NCBI GenBank assembly: GCA_013696425.1 | Contig: JACCYP010000135.1 | Coordinates: 1 to 8,952 of the forward strand | Direction: 5' to 3' | Length of the DNA stretch: 8,952 nt | Origin: Thermoleophilaceae bacterium | GTDB taxonomy: Bacteria; Actinomycetota; Thermoleophilia; Solirubrobacterales; Thermoleophilaceae | Part shown: one piece after another, positions 1 through 5,691 of the stretch | How the letters are laid out: each line of letters begins with the position of its first letter | Numbering within the stretch: the first letter of the stretch is position 1 | Position numbers and translations under genes: made by a program | Notes under the pieces: generated by a model | Seen by the model: the letters and a program-made list of their open reading frames with translations, nothing else | The model's database searches: none | Told to the model about the DNA's origin: nothing

Positions 1-101
1 CCCTTGACCATCGTGAGCATGGTCAGCCCGACGTTGAAGGCCCCGTTGATCAGGCTGCCGCGGGCGGCGGTGTTGCGGAGGTCTGCTGGGCGCTCGGTCA
101 T
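1..101 (-). CDS. Probable polysaccharide flippase (Wzx/MATE-like), N-terminal fragment
   Basis: The minus strand reads from an ATG at 101-99 for 33 codons and leaves the window open. The peptide begins MTERPADLRNTAARG and continues with SLINGAFNVGLTMLTMVK. A short polar leader, an Arg-Gly-Ser turn and then a hydrophobic helix are typical of the start of oligosaccharide/polysaccharide flippases of the MATE-like superfamily, which move lipid-linked glycan units across the inner membrane. The start overlaps the stop of the upstream glycosyltransferase by four bases (ATGA), so translation is probably coupled. The functional name rests on this short leader plus the glycan-gene context and is inference; another multi-pass membrane protein is possible. 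That a coding region starts here is fairly secure. Confidence 0.6.
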   Translation of the reverse strand, partial: MTERPADLRNTAARGSLINGAFNVGLTMLTMVK

Positions 102-955
102 GGTCCCGAGTCCGATTGTGGCAACGACGGCACCCGCGGCCACGGGGTCCGGCGGCGGTGGACCAGGTAGAGCTCGCGGTCGCGGCGCTCGCAGCTCGGG
201 TCCCAAGGCTTGTTCTGGGCCGGCCCCTCGAAATGCCGGATGGCCGGGTGCTCGCGCGCTTCGGCGAGCTCCTGCGCGCTGAACACCTCCTCGGCCTCGC
301 GGAAGAGCAGGATGCTGTTCATGCAGTTCCAGCGCGGATGCAGACGCAGGCGGCGCGCACCGAGCACCACGTTGAGCGCGTCCTGCTCGGGCCAGACCAG
401 CGGATCGGCGGTCGAGCGCGCCCACGCCAGCACCTCGCGTGTCGCGTTCGCGGCGCGCATGGCCGCGAGGTCCATCACCAGCACGCCGGAGTTGAAGTAG
501 GGCCTGTTCGGCGGCAGGCCGAGCTGTTCGGGGCGGTGGGCGAACTCGGGCAGCAGCACGTTGTCGACGGCGCCCAGGAGATTGTCCCCGAGGTCGATTC
601 CGGCGAGCGGGGCGAGCGATTCGAGCACGATCGTGTCGCTGTCGAGGTAGACGAGCCGGTCCTCTCCGGGGAGCAGCTCCGGCAGGAACACGCGGTACCA
701 GTGAGATGCGGGCAGGCCCGACTGCGTGACCAGGCTGCGCACCTGCCGGCGGCCTATCCGCAGGAAGCTCACGCGCCCGCCGCGCTCCTCGATCATCCGC
801 TTGAGCGTCTTGCGTGTGCGCCGCAGGAGGTCGCGCCCGTGGAGGAAGTGGACGTGCACCTCACCCGGCTTGTGGTGGAGCAGCACGGAGTCGAGCATCG
901 CCGCGCAGTGGGGCACGTAGTCGCGGCGTGCCGAGCAGGCGAGGTGGACGCTCAC
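98..955 (-). CDS. Family 8 glycosyltransferase
   Basis: A 285-residue retaining glycosyltransferase of the GT8 fold (LgtC/RfaJ-like), which transfers a sugar from a nucleotide sugar onto a growing glycan at the cytoplasmic face. The N-terminal VSVHLACSARRDYVPHCAAML strand-loop is the usual nucleotide-binding opening. The metal-binding DxD is YLDSDTIV with Asp105 and Asp107. The family block PYFNSGVLVMDL is at 153-162, WPEQDALN at 188-195, and the C-terminal metal/substrate motif HFEGPAQNKPW at 241-251. I chose GTG at 955-953 because it overlaps the FkbM stop (GTGA) and directly precedes the conserved first strand; the open frame continues upstream only as a shadow of the neighbouring gene. 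The stop overlaps the flippase start. Donor and acceptor cannot be told from sequence. Confidence 0.93.
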   Translation of the reverse strand: MSVHLACSARRDYVPHCAAMLDSVLLHHKPGEVHVHFLHGRDLLRRTRKTLKRMIEERGGRVSFLRIGRRQVRSLVTQSGLPASHWYRVFLPELLPGEDRLVYLDSDTIVLESLAPLAGIDLGDNLLGAVDNVLLPEFAHRPEQLGLPPNRPYFNSGVLVMDLAAMRAANATREVLAWARSTADPLVWPEQDALNVVLGARRLRLHPRWNCMNSILLFREAEEVFSAQELAEAREHPAIRHFEGPAQNKPWDPSCERRDRELYLVHRRRTPWPRVPSLPQSDSGP

Positions 956-1731
956 GGCGAGTAGACCCCTGCCACGGCCGGGGTGAGCCCCGACCAGAGC
1001 GCGCGCAGCTCCGGTGCGGCGTCCGCGTGCAGGCAGAAGGTGTCGAAACCCTCCTCCATCACGTCGTACCCGCCCGCCTCCAGATGCGCGCGGGCGGCCG
1101 CGCGGTCCTCCGCGGACAGGTGGTAGTGCTCGAACACGAGCACCGCCGGTGGCCGCCGCTCGAGGTCGATGCTGCGTACCACCTCCCAGTCGTGGCCCTC
1201 GGTGTCCACCAGCACCAGGTCCACATGCCCGAGCTCGTGCTTCGCGCACAGCGAGCCGAAGGTGAGCGTGGGCACGCGCGTCTCGACGATGCGCTCCTCG
1301 ATTGCGGGAATGGCGCCGCCGTGCTGGAGCAGCAGCTCGCGCGAGAACGAGCCGAGAGCGTCGTACCACTCGGGAAGCTGCTCGCGCTCCTCCGGGGCGG
1401 CCTCCGCCAGGTGGAAGAACGGCAGCTCGCCGTCCTGCGCGGCCACGGCGGCGTTCTCGAGCGCCACGCGGTCGAGGTGCCCGTAGTTCCCCCGCAGGCG
1501 CTCGAACACGTAGGGCACCGGCTCGACCATCACGCCGCGCCACCGCGTGGCGAGGATGTGAGGCCGCAGGTGGTCGTGCTGCTCGCCGTCGTTGGAGCCG
1601 ATCTCCACGAACACCGCGTCCGGGTGCGCGGCGGCGAACGCGCGCAGGAGCGCCGGCCCGGCCATGCGCCGCTCGAGGCGCTTCAGGCGCGCGCGGTTCA
1701 TGGCGGTGCGCAGCCGCGCGAGCGGCCTCAC
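952..1731 (-). CDS. FkbM-family SAM-dependent methyltransferase
   Basis: A class I methyltransferase of the FkbM type, 259 residues from GTG at 1731-1729. The family methylates hydroxyls of natural products and of sugars in surface glycans. Visible motifs are the SAM-binding VEIGSNDG (42-49), VEP after strand 2 (69-71), LVDTEGHDWEV (174-184), which is the FkbM hallmark acidic block, and VFEHYH (199-204). The GTG start overlaps the upstream methyltransferase stop by four bases, as at the other junctions here. An in-frame ATG at 1701 (249 residues) is the alternative; neither has a clear Shine-Dalgarno sequence. The stop overlaps the GT8 start, implying the two are translated together. The exact acceptor is unknown; a glycan hydroxyl is inferred from the context. 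Confidence 0.9.
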   Translation of the reverse strand: MRPLARLRTAMNRARLKRLERRMAGPALLRAFAAAHPDAVFVEIGSNDGEQHDHLRPHILATRWRGVMVEPVPYVFERLRGNYGHLDRVALENAAVAAQDGELPFFHLAEAAPEEREQLPEWYDALGSFSRELLLQHGGAIPAIEERIVETRVPTLTFGSLCAKHELGHVDLVLVDTEGHDWEVVRSIDLERRPPAVLVFEHYHLSAEDRAAARAHLEAGGYDVMEEGFDTFCLHADAAPELRALWSGLTPAVAGVYSP

Positions 1732-2435
1732 GGCTTGCGCGCCACCACGGCGAACACGAGCGCGTTCAGGCGCCGGGTGTCGGCGTCGTCGAGGCGTTCG
1801 GCAAGCGCCACGAGGCGCTGGAGCAGCCATGCGACGGGCGCCCGCAGGCGCGCGCGCAGCCGCCACAGCAGCGCGTCCTGGAACAGCTGCAGGCCGGTGG
1901 CGCCGAGGCCCATGATGCCCTCGAGGCGCTCCACCTCGAGGCCCGCCTGCTCGACCACATGGCGCAGGCCCTCGCCGGTCCAGCGCCAGAGGTCGACCGG
2001 GTCGGGGTGGAAGACCATGATGCCGTGGGTCGAGAGCAGCATCCCGCCCCCGGGGCGCAGCACGCGAGCGCACTCCGAGAGGTACACGGCCGGATCGGCC
2101 ACGTGTTCGAGCACCTGCGTAGAGAGCACGCAGTCCACGCTTGCGTCGGGCACGTCGACGGTTCCGTCGGGCGCGATCGTGGCGGTGGCGTGGGGGTTGC
2201 CCGGGATGTCCGCGGCGATGTACTCGACGCCGGCCGGGAAGAAGTGGCGGTAGGGCGCGTCCGCGCAGCCGTAGTCGAGCACGCGCCCGTCCGGGGGCAC
2301 GCCGAGCCCGGCCGCGAGTGCCTCGAGCTCGCGCGGCAGCAGCCCGGCGATGTGGGAGAGCCGGTGCCAGCGCGGGGGCGTGCGGAGATTCGCGGGGCGG
2401 TCCTCGGCGAACCGCGGCCCGGGGCCGGCGCTCAC
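1728..2435 (-). CDS. Class I SAM-dependent methyltransferase (Methyltransf_11-like)
   Basis: A 235-residue protein starting at GTG 2435-2433, four bases after the stop of the TylF-like gene. The SAM-binding glycine loop is VLDYGCADAPY (52-62), the acidic residue after strand 2 is Asp76 in AADIPG, motif II/post-II is VLSTQVLEHV (103-112), and LRPGG (126-130) is the usual motif III. This pattern fits small-molecule methyltransferases of the Methyltransf_11/UbiE-like group. The C-terminal part after residue 185 is rich in Arg, Leu and Ala (WRLRARLRAPVAWLLQRL) and may form an amphipathic helix that contacts membrane or a partner protein. It sits between two other methyltransferases in a glycan operon, so a sugar or lipid-linked glycan acceptor is likely, but this is inference. 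Confidence 0.88.
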   Translation of the reverse strand: MSAGPGPRFAEDRPANLRTPPRWHRLSHIAGLLPRELEALAAGLGVPPDGRVLDYGCADAPYRHFFPAGVEYIAADIPGNPHATATIAPDGTVDVPDASVDCVLSTQVLEHVADPAVYLSECARVLRPGGGMLLSTHGIMVFHPDPVDLWRWTGEGLRHVVEQAGLEVERLEGIMGLGATGLQLFQDALLWRLRARLRAPVAWLLQRLVALAERLDDADTRRLNALVFAVVARKP

Positions 2436-2439
2436 ACGC

Positions 2440-3195
2440 TCAGCACTTCAGGGCGAGGCGCCCGGTGTAATCGATCCGGTTGAGCAGCACCGCCGGCCGC
2501 TCGGCGAAGTACTCGTCGACCGCCTTGCGCGCGCCCTCCCAGTGCCCGTAGTCGTCGATGATCAGCACGCCGCGCTCGGACAGCGCCGGGTAGAGGTGCT
2601 GGAGCTCGTGACGGGTCGACTCGTACCAGTCTGTGTCGAGGCGCAGCAGCGCGATCCGCTCCGGCATCGTGCCCGGAATCGTCTCCTCCACGGGCCCGCG
2701 CACGAGGTGGATGCGTTCGGCCGGGTAGCCGGTCGCGAGCAACGTCGCGCGCACCGCCTCTTCGCCGCTCTCCTCCGATCCGAACAGCTCGGGCCAGGCG
2801 GTCTCGCCCTTTCGCTCGGCCTCGCGCCAATTCTCGAGCGCGGGTGCGTCCATCGGCGAGGTGTCGGCCTCGGTGGGCTCGGTCATGCCCTCGAAGGTGT
2901 CGAACAGGTAGAGGTCGCGGTCCTCGACCTCGGCCTCCTGGAGGACGAGGATCATCGCGAGCACCGATCCGCCGCGCCAGACGCCGCATTCCACGAAGTC
3001 GCCCGGGATCCCGCGCTGGAGGCAGTAGCGCGCGGAGTCGACGGTCGCCAGCAGCCGCTGGTGGCCGGTCATGGTGTGGGGGATCGCCCGCTCGAGGATC
3101 CGGCGGTCGGCGGGGTCGAGGTGCTCCGGCAGCGCCGGGCCGGGAGCGGCTTCGGCAGGAGCCGGCTGGCCGGGGTTGCGCAGTCGCCTCAGCAT
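2440..3195 (-). CDS. TylF/MycF-family O-methyltransferase
   Basis: A 251-residue protein of the macrocin O-methyltransferase family (TylF, MycF, NovP), metal-dependent enzymes that methylate sugar hydroxyls. Visible motifs are the SAM loop GDFVECGVWRGGS (65-77), the conserved YLFDTFEGM (96-104), LLRLDTDWYEST (183-194) and LIIDDYGHWEG (211-221). Asp187 or Asp189 together with Asp214/Asp215 match the acidic metal site known in the family. This is the first gene of the minus-strand operon. I chose ATG at 3195; a TACCCT box lies seven bases upstream, suiting a near-leaderless transcript. An in-frame GTG at 3216 (258 residues) preceded by GGAGGG is a real alternative. In a glycan locus the likely substrate is a deoxy- or aminosugar, but that is inference. 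Confidence 0.9.
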   Translation of the reverse strand: MLRRLRNPGQPAPAEAAPGPALPEHLDPADRRILERAIPHTMTGHQRLLATVDSARYCLQRGIPGDFVECGVWRGGSVLAMILVLQEAEVEDRDLYLFDTFEGMTEPTEADTSPMDAPALENWREAERKGETAWPELFGSEESGEEAVRATLLATGYPAERIHLVRGPVEETIPGTMPERIALLRLDTDWYESTRHELQHLYPALSERGVLIIDDYGHWEGARKAVDEYFAERPAVLLNRIDYTGRLALKC

Positions 3196-3202
3196 GCGGC
3201 AC

Positions 3203-3208
3203 AGGGTA
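3203..3208 (-). promoter_or_regulatory. Candidate -10 box for the minus-strand glycan operon
   Basis: On the minus strand the hexamer TACCCT (TANNNT pattern) ends seven bases before the ATG at 3195, which would place transcription start at or one base before the ATG. No convincing -35 hexamer is seen at 16-18 bases further upstream. This competes with the idea that translation starts at GTG 3216, in which case the box would lie inside the gene. Confidence 0.4.
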
Positions 3209-3216
3209 GAGGCCAC

Positions 3217-3222
3217 TACCCT
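3217..3222 (+). promoter_or_regulatory. Candidate -10 box, leaderless rfbF-like gene
   Basis: TACCCT is followed by exactly six bases (CCGCGC) and then the GTG start at 3229, so the expected transcription start coincides with the start codon. The same layout with nearly the same bases occurs before the metallophosphoesterase gene at 7153. No clear -35 is visible. Leaderless mRNAs with this geometry are common in actinobacteria. Confidence 0.55.
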
Positions 3223-3228
3223 CCGCGC

Positions 3229-3939
3229 GTGCTTCCGGTGGCCATCCTTTGCGGCGGAAAGGGCACTCGCATGCGCGAGGCCGGTGAGACCGTGCCGAAG
3301 CCGCTGGTCGAGATCGGCGGGCGCCCGATCCTCTGGCACGTGATGTCGCTCTACGCGGCGCAGGGCCTGTCGCGCTTCGTGCTGCTGCTCGGCCACGGTG
3401 CGGAGCGCGTGCAGGAGTTCGCCGAGGGGCTCGACACGCGGTGGGCGATCGAGTGCGTCGACACCGGCCTCGAGACGCCGACCGGGGGCCGCGTTGCCCG
3501 CGCCCGCGAGCACCTAGAGAGCAGCACCTTCTGCCTCACCTACGCCGACGGCGTGGCCGACATCGACCTCGCCGCGCTGCTGGCCCACCACCGAGCCCAT
3601 GGCGGGGCGGCGACGATGACGGTCGTCCGCCCGGCGAACCCGTGGGGCGTGGCGAAGATGGATTCGGATGGGCGCATCGGCGGCTTCGAGGAGAAGCCGC
3701 GCCTCGAGTCCTGGATCAACGGCGGGTTCATGGTGATGGAGCCGCGCGCGCTCGACTCGATCGGCGAGGACGAGGTGCTCGAGCGCGAGCCGATTGAGCG
3801 CCTGGCCGAAGCCGGCGAGCTGCACGGCTTCCGCCACGAGGGCTTCTGGGACTGCATGGACACCTACAAGGACACGCTGCTCCTCAACCAGCTCTGGGAG
3901 ACCGGGCAGGCGCCGTGGCGCACGCTCGTGGAGGCGTAG
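3229..3939 (+). CDS. rfbF: Glucose-1-phosphate cytidylyltransferase homologue
   Basis: A 236-residue sugar-1-phosphate nucleotidyltransferase. The best-known relatives make CDP-glucose from CTP and glucose 1-phosphate, the first step of CDP-3,6-dideoxyhexose and related pathways. Motifs are the pyrophosphorylase signature LCGGKGTRM (7-15), PKPLVEIGGRPILWH (23-37), the metal-binding LTYADGVADID (103-113), FEEKP (153-157), WINGGF (162-167), and EGFWDCMDTYKD (204-215) with the second metal Asp211. The DTG.ET.TGGR block (78-88) and the WINGGF/GFW..MDT pairs are characteristic of RfbF rather than of glucose-1-phosphate thymidylyltransferase. It is about 20 residues shorter than typical RfbF, mainly before the DTG block. 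GTG 3229 is chosen because of the box at 3217 and because the first strand begins at once. The rfbG-like gene follows with a one-base overlap. Confidence 0.88.
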   Translation: MLPVAILCGGKGTRMREAGETVPKPLVEIGGRPILWHVMSLYAAQGLSRFVLLLGHGAERVQEFAEGLDTRWAIECVDTGLETPTGGRVARAREHLESSTFCLTYADGVADIDLAALLAHHRAHGGAATMTVVRPANPWGVAKMDSDGRIGGFEEKPRLESWINGGFMVMEPRALDSIGEDEVLEREPIERLAEAGELHGFRHEGFWDCMDTYKDTLLLNQLWETGQAPWRTLVEA

Positions 3940-4925
3940 TGGCGGGCCGCTGGGAGGGCGCATCCGCGTTCGTCACCGGCGCTCAGGGCTTCATCGGCTC
4001 GTGGGTTGCCGAGCGGCTGCTCGACGAGGGGGCGCGGGTGGTCGTGCCCAGGCGCGACGCACCCGCGGAGTCCCGCTTCCTGCTGAACGGCCTCGAGGCG
4101 CGCTGCGAGGTCGTGCAGGCGGACATCCTCGAATACGAGTCGATGCTGCGGGTGATCAACGAGTACGAGGTGGACTCGGTGTTCCACCTGGCGGCGCAGG
4201 CGATCGTCACGACGGCGAACCGCTCACCCTTGTCAACCTGGGAGACGAACATCCGCGGCACCTACACGCTGCTCGAGGCGTGCAGGGCGACCGGGCACGT
4301 GGGCGATCCGCTCAAGCGGATCGTGGTCGCGTCCTCGGACAAGGCCTACGGAAACCACGACCAGTTGCCCTACGGCGAGGACTTCGCGCTCCAGCCGCGC
4401 TACCCCTACGACGTATCGAAGGCGGCCACGGACATGATCGCCCGCTCCTACGCGATCACCTACCGGATGCCGGTGGCCGTCACGCGGCTGGCGAACGTCT
4501 ACGGCGGTGGCGACTACAATTGGTCGCGGATCGTGCCCGACACCGCGCGCAGCCTGGTCGAGGGCAAGGCGCCCGTGATCCGCTCCGACGGCAGCCCCGA
4601 GCGCGACTTCATCTACGCCGAGGACGCCGCGTCGGCCTACCTGGCGGTCGCGGAGTCACTCGACGACACGGCGCGCTACGGCCGCGCCTGGAACGCCGGA
4701 GCGGGCGATGCGGTGTCGGTGCGCGAGATCGTCGACCGCCTGGTGGTCGCCTCCGGGAAGGACCTCGAGCCCGACGTGCAGGGCAGCGGCACGCCCGCCG
4801 GTGAGATCGACCGCCAGTTCCTCGACTCCACGCGCATCCGCGAGGAGCTCGGCTGGTCGCCGCGCTGGGCGCTCGACGACGGGCTCGCGGCCACCTGGGC
4901 CTGGTACGAAGAGCAGCTCGGCTAG
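3939..4925 (+). CDS. rfbG: CDP-glucose 4,6-dehydratase-like SDR enzyme
   Basis: A 328-residue extended short-chain dehydrogenase that should convert an NDP-hexose, most likely CDP-glucose, to the 4-keto-6-deoxy sugar using bound NAD. The Rossmann loop is VTGAQGFIGSW (12-22, glycines 14, 17, 20). FHLAAQ (82-87), SSDKAYGN (132-139), the catalytic Tyr157-x3-Lys161 in YPYDVSKAA, and the cofactor/substrate segment LANVYGGGDYNW (184-195) follow. The Ser-Asp-Lys triad matches the TSDK of RfbG, whereas RmlB has TDE. The C-terminal LGWSPRWALDDGL (304-316) is also RfbG-like. Start GTG 3939 shares its G with the upstream TAG and has GGAGG four bases before it, at 3930-3934. The pairing with the rfbF-like gene supports the CDP-sugar assignment; a dehydratase or epimerase acting on another NDP-sugar is the alternative. 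Confidence 0.87.
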   Translation: MAGRWEGASAFVTGAQGFIGSWVAERLLDEGARVVVPRRDAPAESRFLLNGLEARCEVVQADILEYESMLRVINEYEVDSVFHLAAQAIVTTANRSPLSTWETNIRGTYTLLEACRATGHVGDPLKRIVVASSDKAYGNHDQLPYGEDFALQPRYPYDVSKAATDMIARSYAITYRMPVAVTRLANVYGGGDYNWSRIVPDTARSLVEGKAPVIRSDGSPERDFIYAEDAASAYLAVAESLDDTARYGRAWNAGAGDAVSVREIVDRLVVASGKDLEPDVQGSGTPAGEIDRQFLDSTRIREELGWSPRWALDDGLAATWAWYEEQLG

Positions 4926-4926
4926 C
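4921..4926. other. Palindromic GCTAGC shared by two convergent stop codons
   Basis: The plus-strand gene ends with TAG at 4923-4925 and the minus-strand NUDIX gene ends with TAG read from 4924 to 4922, so the two coding regions overlap tail to tail by four bases. There is no room for a conventional intergenic terminator. The same arrangement, including the flanking GCTAGCTGT, recurs at 8904. Confidence 0.85.
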
Positions 4927-5593
4927 TGTTCAGGAAGCGCGCCATGCCCTGCAGGCGCTCGTCGGCGTGGGGGGGCCACTCGCCGACGTCGGCGGGCCAC
5001 CACTCCCAGGTGTCGTGCTCGGCGTCCATCACCGGCTCGGTGTCGTCGGCCACGGTGGCCAGTCCGACAACCATCGTGAGGCCGTTGGGAAGCCGGATCA
5101 GGGCCTCGACCTGGAGCGCCTCCGGAACGATCTTCCACTCCTCGTCGAGCTCGCGGGTGAGCGTGTGGGCGGGGCTCTCGCCCACGTCCACGGCGCCGCC
5201 GGCGCCGAGGGCCCACCGGCCTGCCCAGGTGGCGACCCACGCCGCACGGCGGCCGGCCAGCCAGCGGCCGTCGCGCGTGCGAACCGCGCAGAGTGCTGTC
5301 AGCGAGTCACTGGCCTTGCCCTCCACGAGGCGCACCGCCCAGCGCGCGGGCTCGCACTCGAGCACGAGACCGGAGTCGGTCTGCTCGTAGCGGGCGAGGC
5401 GGCCCGAGAGGCCGTCGTGGGTGGGCGAGCCGCGCTCGCGGAGCGCCTCGATGCGCGCGTCGGCCTCGCGCTCGAGGTCGGCGGGCGCCTCCCACGGGGT
5501 GTCGGCCCAGCGGGCCTCGATGTCGGCGGGCGCCCACGGTCCGCGGGCGAGCATCTCGGGTCGGACGGTCACGGCTCTGAGGATCACATACAC
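4922..5593 (-). CDS. NUDIX hydrolase with N-terminal extension
   Basis: A 223-residue protein whose C-terminal half is a NUDIX domain, an enzyme fold that hydrolyses nucleoside diphosphates linked to another moiety. The NUDIX box spans 133-155: Gly133, Glu139, then Arg147-Glu148 and Glu151-Glu152 of RELDEEW are all present. The glycine expected near the end of the box is replaced by Lys154. The N-terminal ~90 residues are acidic and rich in Arg and Trp (ARWADTPWEAPADLEREADAR) and do not belong to the minimal domain; NUDT22-like UDP-sugar hydrolases have a comparable extra N-terminal part, but I can only note the resemblance. The start is uncertain: GTG at 5593 gives the length stated, while GTG 5572 and ATG 5554 are in frame, and none has a clear ribosome binding site. 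It lies tail to tail with the NDP-sugar genes. Its substrate is unknown. Confidence 0.83.
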   Translation of the reverse strand: MYVILRAVTVRPEMLARGPWAPADIEARWADTPWEAPADLEREADARIEALRERGSPTHDGLSGRLARYEQTDSGLVLECEPARWAVRLVEGKASDSLTALCAVRTRDGRWLAGRRAAWVATWAGRWALGAGGAVDVGESPAHTLTRELDEEWKIVPEALQVEALIRLPNGLTMVVGLATVADDTEPVMDAEHDTWEWWPADVGEWPPHADERLQGMARFLNS

Positions 5594-5691
5594 GGCTCGG
5601 CGCGCGTGGCTGCGGTGTTACGCGGTGGGCGAGGTGTCGTCTCACCCCGAACATGCGTCCAATTTCGGTCAGCAAGGGTTAAGGGCAGAGC

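Noticed and set aside
148..166. Inverted repeat GGTCC...GGACC
   Set aside because: Only five base pairs, inside the GT8 coding sequence and followed by no T-run.
4..282. 92-residue plus-strand frame at the left edge
   Set aside because: It lies opposite the flippase start and the GT8 end, and its second half is low-complexity Gly/Arg/Ala sequence.
956..1543. Upstream extension of the GT8 glycosyltransferase frame to a 481-residue protein
   Set aside because: The extra part is Arg/Ala/Gly-rich out-of-frame reading of the FkbM gene; the GT8 fold begins right at GTG 955.
814..2483. Long plus-strand open frames opposite the methyltransferase genes
   Set aside because: They are low-complexity Arg/Ala/Gly/Pro shadows in GC-rich DNA, while the minus strand shows clear family motifs over the same bases.
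2350..3228. A 293-residue N-terminal extension of the rfbF-like protein
   Set aside because: It is antisense to the TylF-like gene and has no recognisable domain; the nucleotidyltransferase starts naturally at GTG 3229.
5594..5691. Promoter search in the gap between the NUDIX and secreted-protein genes
   Set aside because: Apart from the AAGGG ribosome site I see no convincing -35/-10 pair; TAACAC on the minus strand is only a weak -10 candidate.
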